Of a DNA stretch of 64,000 nt, positions 1 to 8,085 are shown piece by piece. How positions within the stretch are numbered: the first letter of the stretch is position 1; every line of letters begins with the position of its first letter. This stretch comes from an uncultured Bacteroidales bacterium. GTDB lineage: Bacteria; Bacteroidota; Bacteroidia; Bacteroidales; FEN-979. The position numbers and the translations under genes were made by a program. The stretch is taken from contig CAISRB010000007.1 in assembly GCA_903887775.1 (NCBI GenBank), positions 1 to 64,000 on the forward strand, in the 5' to 3' direction. The notes under the pieces are model-generated. The model searched no databases. It saw nothing but the letters and a program-made list of their open reading frames with translations, and was not told where the DNA came from.

Positions 1-96
1 AGATCCGGTATTCATATTGCTTTGAGGATTGGCCTCGGACAATATATGAAATCAAATGTAGATGTTGGTCGTTTTGCTGTATCGTATTACATTTAA
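1..96 (+). CDS. C-terminal end of a probable outer-membrane beta-barrel protein (partial)
   Basis: The window opens inside a reading frame that runs 31 codons to a TAA at 94-96. The translated end has alternating hydrophobic and polar residues and finishes FAVSYYI, with aromatic residues near the terminus, as is common for the last strand of outer-membrane barrels. Nothing upstream is visible, so family and start are unknown. A chance open frame of this length cannot be excluded. About 260 bases follow before the next gene, and they show nothing apart from a candidate promoter next to that gene. Confidence 0.45.
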   Translation, partial: RSGIHIALRIGLGQYMKSNVDVGRFAVSYYI

Positions 97-331
97 AGTA
101 TTTATAAAGGTTAAACAAAAAATTTAGTAGACACTAGTGATATTTGTTATTGAATAATCAAAGATGGAATTCAATTTTAACTGACAAAAATCATTATTAC
201 CTTAAAGGAATACGTGAATTTAGGCAGGACTGTTAATGCCTAGTAAGAATGAAGACCACCTCTGCGGAGAATAACTTGTTTAATTGCCGCAAAAATTGCG
301 GAATATATTCGAAATTTCAGAAAATAATTGT

Positions 332-339
332 TATATTTG
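332..339 (+). promoter_or_regulatory. Candidate Bacteroidota -7 element for the first fic gene
   Basis: TATATTTG fits the TAnnTTTG -7 consensus of Bacteroidota and lies 18 bases upstream of the preferred ATG at 358. No convincing TTTG sits at the -33 position (TTCG is there instead), so the assignment is tentative. Confidence 0.4.
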
Positions 340-357
340 ACGCATAAATTGCGGGGA

Positions 358-1467
358 ATGGATAAGTATATACATCAGCTCAGGAACTGGCCTCATTTTA
401 CATGGGATAATGATGACTTGCTTTATAGACTTGGAAATGTGCGTAACATACAAGGTAAATTGGTTGGAAAGATGGAAGCGCTTGGCTTTGATCTGAGAAA
501 AGAGGCCGTCTTCGAAACAATGACCTTAGATGTACTTAAATCTGCAGAAATTGAAGGTGAAATATTAAACCTGGATCAGGTACGTTCTTCATTAGCGAGG
601 CGATTAGGAATGGACATTTCGGGTTTGGTTTCTTCCGACAGGAATATAGATGGAATAGTCGATTTGTTGTTGGATGCTACTCAGCAGTATAATAAGAGTC
701 TGACATCAGATAGATTATGTGATTGGCATTCAGGATTATTCCCTACTGGCAGAAGCGGGATTTCTAGAATAACTGTTGGTGATTGGCGTAAAGATACTAA
801 TGGGCCAATGCAAGTCGTTTCAGGTGCAATGGGTAAAGAAAAGGTACATTTTCAGGCGCCGGATGCATTAAAACTTGGCGATGAAATGACTGCCTTTATT
901 GACTGGTTTAATAGGGAAGAAAAACTTGACCCGGTTATAAAAGCAGGAGTAGCTCATCTGTGGTTTGTGACCATTCACCCATTTGATGATGGGAATGGGA
1001 GAATTGCACGTGCAATAGCCGATATGCTGTTAGCAAGGTCCGATGGCAGCCTTCAGCGGTTTTATAGCATGTCGGCTCAAATAAGATTGGAACGTAAAGA
1101 CTATTATAACATTCTTGAACGGACACAAAAAGGTAACCTTGATATAACTGATTGGTTGAGATGGTTTCTGAATTGTTTATTGAATGCCTTGAACTCTAGT
1201 GACACGATTCTCGCAAAGGTCCTTTATAAGGCACAATTCTGGAACAAGAATTCAATAAAGTCCCTGAACGACAGACAAAAGCTAATGCTCAATAAACTTT
1301 TAGACGGATTCATTGGAAAGTTGACATCCTCGAAATGGGCGAAAATTGGAAATTGTTCTGCTGATACTGCGCTGCGTGATATTCAGGATTTAATAAATAA
1401 AGGTATTTTACGCAAGGAACCATCTGGTGGAAGAAGTACTAATTACGAATTAGTCGTTATTCAATAA
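358..1467 (+). CDS. Class II Fic family protein with DUF4172-like N-terminus
   Basis: Fic enzymes usually transfer AMP from ATP to a hydroxyl of a target protein. The catalytic motif HPFDDGNGRIAR is intact at residues 207-218 with His207 as the base. A class II inhibitory motif, S-A-E-I-E-G at residues 62-67, lies N-terminal to the Fic core; in this class the glutamate blocks ATP binding until relieved. The N-terminus (YIHQLRNWPHFTWD) resembles the DUF4172 domain found on many Fic proteins, and the C-terminus (from about residue 300) looks like a winged helix. The open frame extends upstream to a TTG at 328, but the ATG at 358 starts the conserved domain and follows a TATATTTG element. It is one of three different Fic proteins in the window, about 370 residues, a usual size. 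The target is unknown. Confidence 0.9.
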   Translation: MDKYIHQLRNWPHFTWDNDDLLYRLGNVRNIQGKLVGKMEALGFDLRKEAVFETMTLDVLKSAEIEGEILNLDQVRSSLARRLGMDISGLVSSDRNIDGIVDLLLDATQQYNKSLTSDRLCDWHSGLFPTGRSGISRITVGDWRKDTNGPMQVVSGAMGKEKVHFQAPDALKLGDEMTAFIDWFNREEKLDPVIKAGVAHLWFVTIHPFDDGNGRIARAIADMLLARSDGSLQRFYSMSAQIRLERKDYYNILERTQKGNLDITDWLRWFLNCLLNALNSSDTILAKVLYKAQFWNKNSIKSLNDRQKLMLNKLLDGFIGKLTSSKWAKIGNCSADTALRDIQDLINKGILRKEPSGGRSTNYELVVIQ

Positions 1468-1499
1468 TCAAAGATTGAACTTAATTTAATTCATAAGCC

Positions 1500-3146
1500 A
1501 TGAAAAAGACATTAATGCTGATGATTTTACTGCTGTTTGCTTCAGTCTTCTCCATGTATGCCCAATCGAAAACAAAAATTGAACTGAAAGATAACTGGTA
1601 CTACCTTAACGGGCAGAAGTTTTTTATCAAAGCAATCGGTTATGAAATCGGCGCCCGTCCGGGACAGCATCCTTATGAGGGGGTAAGGAATGAGGATCTG
1701 GATTTATTGAAATTCGATCTGAAAGTGATCAAAGAAGGTGGATACAATGCCATCAGGACCTGGAGCCAGTTTTCTGAAGCTCAATTGAAACTGGTACAGG
1801 AATCGGGACTGAAACTGATCATGGGCATCGATGTTAATCCAGAGAAAAATTATGGTGATCCTGAATTTGTAAAAGATTGTGTTGATAAATTGAAAAAGGT
1901 TACGGCTTATGCAAAGAAATATGATTGTATAATAACATACCTGGTTATCAATGAACCTCAGACAAATCATATCCATCAGGTTACGGGAAAGGCCTTTGTG
2001 GACCTGATGAAAACGATGATCGGGATCATCCATAAAGAACATCCGGGAATCCCCGTAACGCTCTCGGCCAATGCGATGATCAGCGATTACCTGGATGAAA
2101 GTTATTTTGATGTTTATGCCTACAATTGTTACGACCATAAAGAGGCCCAGACTGCTACAATGGGGTTTAAAGATTATATCAGGGGATTAAATGAACTGAA
2201 CTCTCTCAATAAACCGTTTATAACCACCGAATTTGGCTATTCTGTTTCGCATAAAGGTTATGGTCTTTATGGAGGAAATACCCTCAGCCAGCAAAGTGAC
2301 GGACTTATTGCAAATTACCGCGACCTGATTGATGCCGGTGCTGTGGGTATGTGCCCTTTTTATTATGCCGATGGCTGGTGGAAAGGCGGCGATAAAAACA
2401 CTCATGGTTTAGATCAGCCGGAAGAATGGTTTGGTTTCTGGGGTTACAGCGATCTGAACGATAAATATGGTTCGCCCCGCCCTGTTTGGTTTGCCATGCG
2501 CGATTATATGAAAGGACTGATTATCAGCCCTAAAAACAATACAATCTATACCGGCACCTCGGTACCTTTGGAACTTTATAATACCGGGGAAGTGAAAAAA
2601 GTCGTCGTAAAATTTCTTGATCAGGTAATTTATTCAAAGAACATAAGCAGCGAAGGTTATTTTGCCGATCAACTGACGATTGACCCGGTCGGAATAGAAG
2701 ATATGGAGCTTGCTTTCGAATTTTACGATAAAGACAATAAAATCATTAAAAACGAATCGATAAATATCCTGGCTTCAAAAACGGCTTTCGAATTGCCAAA
2801 ACTGACCATTGAAGTCACACCGGGAACTGATTTGAATGAAGGTAAAATAGCAAGCATAAAAACCACCATCGAAACGAAAGAAAAATTCAGGCTCCTGGGT
2901 GATTTAAAAGTGAGTTATAATACCCATCTTGGGTGGGAGGTTGGGCCGCAGGCATCCGTTTCAATTAAAGACCAGCTGGATAAAAAGTTAATTACCTGCG
3001 AAAATTTCTTTACTATTCCCGATAATTGCTGGATTGTAAACGCATCGGCAGGTATTTCGGTTCAATATGGTAAATTTATCTTCAGAATTCATGATCAAAA
3101 AATAATTTTCAGGGGCAACTGGGCTAAGGAAGCAGGCGGTAAATAA
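1500..3146 (+). CDS. Secreted clan GH-A glycoside hydrolase (GH5/GH2-like TIM barrel)
   Basis: A signal peptide (about residues 1-21, ending SMYAQ) is followed by a TIM-barrel glycosidase domain. The opening WYYLNGQKFFIKAIGYE is typical of GH2/GH5-like barrels. The likely acid/base is Glu152 in VINEPQ and the likely nucleophile is Glu244 in TTEFGY; their separation of 92 residues suits a clan GH-A retaining enzyme. Residues from about 345 to 548 form a beta-rich region, probably accessory Ig-like domains. Substrate cannot be deduced; a beta-glucan or beta-mannan is plausible, and a GH81 glucanase lies 10 kb away. It starts 32 bases after the Fic stop, and 39 bases separate it from the oxidoreductase that follows, so it may head that operon. 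Confidence 0.8.
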   Translation: MKKTLMLMILLLFASVFSMYAQSKTKIELKDNWYYLNGQKFFIKAIGYEIGARPGQHPYEGVRNEDLDLLKFDLKVIKEGGYNAIRTWSQFSEAQLKLVQESGLKLIMGIDVNPEKNYGDPEFVKDCVDKLKKVTAYAKKYDCIITYLVINEPQTNHIHQVTGKAFVDLMKTMIGIIHKEHPGIPVTLSANAMISDYLDESYFDVYAYNCYDHKEAQTATMGFKDYIRGLNELNSLNKPFITTEFGYSVSHKGYGLYGGNTLSQQSDGLIANYRDLIDAGAVGMCPFYYADGWWKGGDKNTHGLDQPEEWFGFWGYSDLNDKYGSPRPVWFAMRDYMKGLIISPKNNTIYTGTSVPLELYNTGEVKKVVVKFLDQVIYSKNISSEGYFADQLTIDPVGIEDMELAFEFYDKDNKIIKNESINILASKTAFELPKLTIEVTPGTDLNEGKIASIKTTIETKEKFRLLGDLKVSYNTHLGWEVGPQASVSIKDQLDKKLITCENFFTIPDNCWIVNASAGISVQYGKFIFRIHDQKIIFRGNWAKEAGGK

Positions 3147-3185
3147 AGGCCTGCCTGAGATTGCCAACCACTCAACATTGAAACG

Positions 3186-4385
3186 ATGATTCACAAAACA
3201 ATTATTATCGGAGGCGGAATAGCAGGTTTGTCCTGTGCTTTAAAACTGCAGGAAGCGAATGAGAATTTTTTACTCATTACCGATAACCTTGGCGGGAGAA
3301 TAAAATATTCGGCAAAAGATAAGATCAATTTTGGCGCCTATTTTATAATGAAGAGTTACAAAAATGCAGGAAAGCTGGTTTCTAAAGGTAAATTGATAAA
3401 TCCCCTGGATGTCTGTTTCCATAACAGCAGTATCGAGAAATTCTCCCTTCTTAATGTTCATACCTTGAAACGCTTGCCTGAACTGATCAGGTTTTATGTT
3501 GCAATGCGTCAATTTTCGCTGCATTATGAACAGTTTAAACAACGCTGCCTCATCATGTCACAGAAGGAGGCAATGCAACTTGATCCTTACATCAAAACAC
3601 TTTACAGTAAGCCGGCGAATGACTTTATTAAAGAGAAGAGGTTTAAAAAGGTAGCTGACGATTACATCTCAAAATTCTCATATGCCTGCACAGGTGTAGG
3701 CCCGGAACAGATCAATGCGCTCGATTTTTTAAATGTCAGCATGGGGATCCTTCAGCCGATTTATAATCTTACGTTTGACGAAAAGATAATTTCGGACCGG
3801 TTCAGGGATCAGCTTATTACTGATACGATAAACACAATTGAAAAGGAGGACGGGCAGTTTATTCTGAGCGGGGCATCAGGCACAACATATAAAGCCATAA
3901 ATATCGTCATTGCCACACCGGCCAGCGTCACAAAAAACCTGCTGAAGAAAGAACATATCCGCGGAGCCTGTAAAATTTATGTTTATCATGTTGAGGCAGA
4001 ATTGAAAAAAGCATACAGGCGGTTTACTTTAAACCTGTTCCCGTCATCGTCGGAGATCATGCTTACCGCAAAACAGGCTAACGGCAGTTATTTAATTTAC
4101 TCCCGCGAAAAAGAGACTGACCTTAGTAAGGTATGTGTGAAATTCAATCTGATAACGATGGTCCCATGGGAAAAAGCCATGTACGTTTTTGGAGACATAT
4201 TCCTGGAGCAGGAGCCGGATGAAGGTATTTATATTGCAGGCGATCACAACGGACTGGGACTGGAACCCGCTTCAATTTCGGGGATATTTGCTGCAAACAG
4301 TATCATTAATCTCTCACGCTTAAATCCCCTCTCCTCTGGCACGGAACCCGGGTCCAGGGCTTTGCCCCGGGTTTCATACCATTGA
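3186..4385 (+). CDS. FAD-dependent oxidoreductase (amine oxidase/protoporphyrinogen-oxidase-like)
   Basis: The N-terminus carries a Rossmann dinucleotide-binding motif, IIIGGGIAGLSCALKLQEA, and the C-terminal part has the second FAD contact region, EGIYIAGDHNGLGLEPASISG. This order is that of NAD(P)/FAD-dependent amine-oxidase-like proteins such as phytoene desaturase or protoporphyrinogen oxidase relatives. The substrate is unknown. The last 20 or so residues (from about residue 379, SSGTEPGSRALPRVSYH) are not domain sequence. They are encoded by a copy of a dispersed G+C-rich repeat that occurs again, inverted, near 39.6 kb. The native protein therefore probably ended near base 4320 and the repeat has extended the frame. 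The SRPBCC gene follows after 19 bases. Confidence 0.75.
   Translation: MIHKTIIIGGGIAGLSCALKLQEANENFLLITDNLGGRIKYSAKDKINFGAYFIMKSYKNAGKLVSKGKLINPLDVCFHNSSIEKFSLLNVHTLKRLPELIRFYVAMRQFSLHYEQFKQRCLIMSQKEAMQLDPYIKTLYSKPANDFIKEKRFKKVADDYISKFSYACTGVGPEQINALDFLNVSMGILQPIYNLTFDEKIISDRFRDQLITDTINTIEKEDGQFILSGASGTTYKAINIVIATPASVTKNLLKKEHIRGACKIYVYHVEAELKKAYRRFTLNLFPSSSEIMLTAKQANGSYLIYSREKETDLSKVCVKFNLITMVPWEKAMYVFGDIFLEQEPDEGIYIAGDHNGLGLEPASISGIFAANSIINLSRLNPLSSGTEPGSRALPRVSYH
4321..4381 (-). repeat. Dispersed G+C-rich repeat, family B, copy 1
   Basis: The stretch contains CGGAACCCGGGTCCAGGG followed by CCCCGGGTTTCATA. The same order, with small differences, is found reverse-complemented at 39612-39668. 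A looser relative is at 5122-5172. This copy lies inside the 3' end of the FAD oxidoreductase frame and encodes its last residues. Confidence 0.6.
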
Positions 4386-4404
4386 TTAAACTTAACATAT
4401 CAAT

Positions 4405-5124
4405 ATGAACAACCTGACCTCCTTTATGAATGAACATATATTCTGGTTCATCATGATTTGTTTCGTGATAGCAGGTACACTCTTTTTTCTGGGTTTGTTA
4501 TATTATGGGTTCAGCAATCCGCCGACAAAAGAAGAAAAAAACAGGGTTCATCCGGGAGATGATCTTCTCGGGAATGAGCCCGGCAGGATGAGAGGCACCC
4601 TGGCTGTAACGGTCAATGCCCCGAGGGAGGAAGTATGGCCCTATCTTGCACAGATTGGTCTGAAACAGGCAGGTTTTTATAGTTTCGAATGGCTCGAGCG
4701 GCTTTGTGGTTTCGACATACACAATACCTATACGATAGTCGATGAATGGCAAAACAGGAAAAAGGGCGACTATGTCTTTTATCATCAGTGTGGTATAGGG
4801 TCTGAAGTTAAGGATGTAAAGCAGGGTGAATATTTTACTTCTTTGTCTGATTCAAGGAATCCTTCGGCATACCCCGGGGCAATTGCTTTTGTACCACCAT
4901 TCAGACTCCGGTTTTTTGCATGGACCTGGAGTTTTATACTTGAAGATATCGGAAACGATAAAACCAGGTTCTTTACAAGATGCGATGCAGTTTTTGAACC
5001 AAACAAAGGGATCCGGAAATGTCTTGTTGCTTTTTTTCTCGGAATTCCATCGTTTGTGATGTGCAAAAGCATGCTGAAAAAAATAAAGGCTTGCGCTGAA
5101 CTGCAAGAAAAATCAAGGATATGA
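4405..5124 (+). CDS. Membrane-anchored SRPBCC-family protein
   Basis: One N-terminal transmembrane segment (about residues 12-36) is followed by a domain that opens TLAVTVNAPREEVWPYLAQIG. That is the signature start of an SRPBCC/START-like helix-grip fold, where a hydrophobic ligand sits in a cavity. Trp and Phe-rich stretches continue to about residue 205, and a second hydrophobic stretch (CLVAFFLGIPSFVM) lies near the C-terminus. No catalytic residues can be named. The position between an FAD oxidoreductase and a ferredoxin-type protein suggests a shared redox or lipid-modification role, which is inference. The start ATG at 4405 is 19 bases after the upstream stop. Confidence 0.7.
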   Translation: MNNLTSFMNEHIFWFIMICFVIAGTLFFLGLLYYGFSNPPTKEEKNRVHPGDDLLGNEPGRMRGTLAVTVNAPREEVWPYLAQIGLKQAGFYSFEWLERLCGFDIHNTYTIVDEWQNRKKGDYVFYHQCGIGSEVKDVKQGEYFTSLSDSRNPSAYPGAIAFVPPFRLRFFAWTWSFILEDIGNDKTRFFTRCDAVFEPNKGIRKCLVAFFLGIPSFVMCKSMLKKIKACAELQEKSRI

Positions 5125-5172
5125 ACCCCGGAGCCCGGCCCCAGTTTCCCCCCCGGAGGAGCGGGGATTTAA
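5122..5172 (+). repeat. Dispersed G+C-rich repeat, family B, degenerate copy
   Basis: Between two genes, GAACCCCGGAGCCCGG followed by CCCCCGGAGGAGCGGGGATTT resembles the copy at 39612-39668 in the same orientation, but with more differences. The run of Cs and Gs stands out from the surrounding A+T-rich DNA. Confidence 0.4.
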
Positions 5173-5206
5173 CCGGGAGCAATTAAACCTTTTCAAACCT
5201 CAATTG

Positions 5207-6136
5207 ATGGAAGCAAACAGCACAGCAACAGTCCTGAAACCGGTGTATAAGCATAAAAAAAGCTTTTTAGGGATCTCCGACTGGATCCTTGACAAAGTTG
5301 GAGTAAGACCTTTCAGCTGGAATTTCATTCTGAAGGTATTCAAGATGATCGTGAAGGGAAGCAGGTATATGGAAAAACCTGTTTTTGGCCCGGTCTACAA
5401 CCGGCTTATGAAGTTTACGCCCATTAGCAAAACCTACTCTCATGGTACCATATTGAACCTGAATGTTGACGTGAGCAAGGAGGGTGAAAGTGTTACTCTT
5501 CCTATTGACCTGGTAAAAGATATGCTCAGGAAGGCGAGTTATATCGGATCGGCGAAGGCCTGCATATGCCGTGATGCCAATAAATGTTCTCATTTCCCGA
5601 AGGAGATCTGCTGCCTTTTCCTGAGCAATAGCGGCAGGACCGTTGTCAAACATGAGGTAGGTTATGAGATTTCACTTGAAGATGCCTTGGCACGTGTGGA
5701 TAAAGCAGCCAGCCTGGGCTTGATCGGCCAGGCGCTCTGGGTTGAGGTTGAACAGTACATCTGGGGATTTTCAAATGCCGACATGGAGCATTTTCTTGAG
5801 ATGTGTTTTTGCTGTTCCTGCTGTTGTGTAGGGTTTAATGTGTCGCGAAATGCATCTCGCCATGTCAAACAAAGATTTCATTCTTCAGGCTGGACTGCAA
5901 TTATTGACGAATCGAAATGTAACGGTTGCGAAGAATGTGTTAAACCATGTCCCCAGGCATGTATCACGATGAATGAGAATAATATAGCTGTGAACAACAT
6001 TGAATATTGCGTTGGCTGCGGGATTTGTAAAAATATCTGTCAGCTGGATGCGATTCGTATTAAGCAGACGAAGCCCATGTTAGCGAGTGTGCAGGAATAT
6101 TTCCTCGAAGATGGCCGCCTGAATATTCAAATCTAG
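5207..6136 (+). CDS. Cysteine-rich 4Fe-4S ferredoxin-type protein
   Basis: The C-terminal 80 residues hold two 4Fe-4S motifs: CNGCEECVKPCP beginning at Cys238 and CVGCGICKNICQ beginning at Cys268. This is a bacterial 2[4Fe-4S] ferredoxin module. Upstream are two further cysteine clusters, ACICRDANKC...ICC near residues 118-136 and CFCCSCCC near 202-209, which may bind another cluster or metal. The layout is an electron-transfer protein or the iron-sulfur subunit of a larger oxidoreductase. A TTG codon precedes the ATG at 5207; the ATG is preferred. It is followed after 17 bases by hypA, which points to a hydrogenase or nickel-linked context, although no hydrogenase subunit lies in the window. 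Confidence 0.75.
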   Translation: MEANSTATVLKPVYKHKKSFLGISDWILDKVGVRPFSWNFILKVFKMIVKGSRYMEKPVFGPVYNRLMKFTPISKTYSHGTILNLNVDVSKEGESVTLPIDLVKDMLRKASYIGSAKACICRDANKCSHFPKEICCLFLSNSGRTVVKHEVGYEISLEDALARVDKAASLGLIGQALWVEVEQYIWGFSNADMEHFLEMCFCCSCCCVGFNVSRNASRHVKQRFHSSGWTAIIDESKCNGCEECVKPCPQACITMNENNIAVNNIEYCVGCGICKNICQLDAIRIKQTKPMLASVQEYFLEDGRLNIQI

Positions 6137-6153
6137 ATCAAATCGTTCTCTTC

Positions 6154-6504
6154 ATGCACGAACTGGCAGTAACCCGAAGTATTCTGAAAATAGTACTTGA
6201 GCATACAGAAAAAAACAGGAGCAGCAGGGTCAGGACGATATTTTTAAAAATAGGAGAACTGCGGAACCTTGAGGAAGACTGGATTCAGCGTTATTTTGAC
6301 CAGATCAGCAAAGGATCCCCTGCAGAGAACGCAAAAATTCATGTGACTCAGGTTCCGGTGGTTTTCATCTGCAAACTATGCAAAAAAGAATTTTCTGCCG
6401 CTTTCAGGGAAGACACAAAAATTCTCTGTCCGCACTGTAATGGTTTTGAATATGATTTACTGTCGGGGAGGGAATTTATTATTGAAAAAGTTGAAGTGGA
6501 ATAA
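6154..6504 (+). CDS. hypA: Hydrogenase maturation nickel metallochaperone HypA
   Basis: The protein starts with MHELAVTRSIL; His2 and Glu3 form the N-terminal nickel site of HypA. Two CxxC pairs (Cys73/Cys76 and Cys92/Cys95, in CKLC and CPHC) form the structural zinc site. The length of 116 residues is exactly that of the family. HypA with HypB delivers nickel to [NiFe] hydrogenase (and in some species urease). None of the other hyp genes or the hydrogenase itself is visible here, so either they lie elsewhere or this is an isolated paralogue. It is the last gene of the plus-strand run that begins at the oxidoreductase. Confidence 0.88.
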   Translation: MHELAVTRSILKIVLEHTEKNRSSRVRTIFLKIGELRNLEEDWIQRYFDQISKGSPAENAKIHVTQVPVVFICKLCKKEFSAAFREDTKILCPHCNGFEYDLLSGREFIIEKVEVE

Positions 6505-6716
6505 TTGGAGAGATTAAAATAATTGATATCTCCTGCAAAACTATTGAAGGATTGAATGAATGGAGTAATTGGCTGATTTTCCTGTACGCCGAACTGCTCA
6601 ATTTGCACTTTTTTTGTCAATTGTTTTTATCCATCAAGTCAAATGATAGTCGAATCATTAAATGATAGATAGTTGATAAATAGTTTATTAAATTCATTTT
6701 AGTCAAATAAATATTC

Positions 6717-6724
6717 TATATTTG
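6717..6724 (+). promoter_or_regulatory. Candidate Bacteroidota -7 element for the second fic gene
   Basis: TATATTTG fits TAnnTTTG and ends 20 bases before the ATG at 6745. The same octamer precedes the first fic gene, the AAA ATPase gene at 32 kb and the hipB-like gene at 48.5 kb. No good -33 element is visible at the expected spacing. Confidence 0.4.
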
Positions 6725-6744
6725 TCAAATGTTTGAAGATTCAT

Positions 6745-7902
6745 ATGCAAATGACTGAACCAAGATTTGTACACTATGATCTATCCTTGGCCGAACCCTC
6801 ATTTGGTTCAACATTAACTGATTTGATCATTGAGCTTGATCATCTTCGAAAGAAGCGACTTGGTGGTTCAACCAATCCAAAGGTATTCTTTCAATTAAAG
6901 CACATCTTCCATACCCTAGAGAGCATTGGTTCTGCACGGATTGAAGGTAACAATACGACTATTGCAGAGTTTATTGAAACCAAACTGTTCGAAGCTAAGA
7001 CCGTTCCCTCTGGTATCAGGGAAATCCAGAACATTGAAAAGGCAATGTCATTTATTGAGGATACGGTAAAGGATTATCCAATCAACAGAGCATTTATAAG
7101 CGAGTTGCATAAAATGATCGTTGATGGTCTCTCCCCGGATGAAGAGGGTGATACCACAGCAGGCGAGTATCGCAAACACAATGTAAAAATTGCCAAGTCT
7201 GATCATATACCGCCCGACTGGATTAAGGTGGAAGATTTCATGAATGAACTGATCGAATTCCTAAACCATGATGATAGTCCCAAGTATGATTTACTCAAGG
7301 TGGCTATCGCACATCATCGTTTTGTCTGGATACATCCTTTCGGCAATGGAAACGGAAGAACGGTTCGGCTTTTCACCTATGCTATGATGATCAGGTTGGG
7401 TTTTAATGTCAGCAAAGGCAGAATTCTGAACCCTACAGCTGTATTTTGCAGCGACAGGAATACTTACTACCAGAAATTATCTGAGGCGGATGCTGGAACA
7501 GAAAGCGGAATCTTATCCTGGTGTAAATATGTATTAAAGGGTTTGAAGGATGAGATCGAAAAGATCGATAAACTTCTGGATTATGATTTCTTGAAACTGG
7601 AAATCCTTCTACCTGCTATTACACATTCTCTTGAGAGGAAGTACATCACGGATATTGAAGCAAAGATATTGAAACGAGCTATTGAGAAACCACTTATTCA
7701 AGCTTTGGATATAAAAGACCTGTTTGTGGGTCAGGATAATGCGATCATTTCCCGCCAGATTAAGAAACTGATTGAGAAGAAAATGCTTGCACCTGAAAAA
7801 GAAGGCGCCAGGAAGTACATGATCAGTTTTAACAATAACTTTCTTCTCCGCGGGATTATTAATTCTCTTGGCGAAAAGGGATTTTTGCCAATCAATGACT
7901 GA
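6745..7902 (+). CDS. Class II Fic family protein
   Basis: The catalytic motif HPFGNGNGRTVR begins at His197 and contains the full set of nucleotide-binding residues. The inhibitory class II motif S-A-R-I-E-G is at residues 63-68, in the usual place for autoinhibited Fic AMP-transferases. The C-terminus (from about residue 310) looks like a winged helix, which would allow DNA binding or self-regulation. A TTG four codons upstream opens the frame; two in-frame ATGs (6745 and 6751) are better starts. The sequence differs strongly from the other two Fic proteins, so the three are not recent duplicates. A convergent membrane-protein gene ends 183 bases downstream. Confidence 0.9.
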   Translation: MQMTEPRFVHYDLSLAEPSFGSTLTDLIIELDHLRKKRLGGSTNPKVFFQLKHIFHTLESIGSARIEGNNTTIAEFIETKLFEAKTVPSGIREIQNIEKAMSFIEDTVKDYPINRAFISELHKMIVDGLSPDEEGDTTAGEYRKHNVKIAKSDHIPPDWIKVEDFMNELIEFLNHDDSPKYDLLKVAIAHHRFVWIHPFGNGNGRTVRLFTYAMMIRLGFNVSKGRILNPTAVFCSDRNTYYQKLSEADAGTESGILSWCKYVLKGLKDEIEKIDKLLDYDFLKLEILLPAITHSLERKYITDIEAKILKRAIEKPLIQALDIKDLFVGQDNAIISRQIKKLIEKKMLAPEKEGARKYMISFNNNFLLRGIINSLGEKGFLPIND

Positions 7903-8027
7903 TACATATTGAACACATGGAATTATTATTATCCGGGGAAGAAAACAGTCGCAATTATCCTGACTAATTGGGGATCAGTTGATATTTTTGCCTTATCAGC
8001 CCTGATAAACCATATGTTATTTGACGA

Positions 8028-8083
8028 AGCTTCCGATTTTACAGGATTGTAAGCCTGGAGATATTCAATAATGATTTTATTGC
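8028..8083 (-). pseudogene. Fragment of an mntA-like nucleotidyltransferase gene
   Basis: Read on the minus strand, this stretch encodes NKIIIEYLQAYNPVK, nearly identical to NKVIIDYLQAYNPVK of the intact mntA-like gene at 11327-11617. At the DNA level it differs by only a handful of substitutions over about 55 bases, plus loss of one A that shifts the frame just before the GSxxR motif. Similarity stops there. It is the remnant of a second copy of the antitoxin gene, or of an exchange between two loci. It lies in the 183-base gap between convergent genes. Confidence 0.7.
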
Positions 8084-8085
8084 CG

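Noticed and set aside
4785-5072. Minus-strand frames of 84-95 codons inside the SRPBCC gene
   Set aside because: They are antisense shadows of a well-supported gene, with no domain or start signal.
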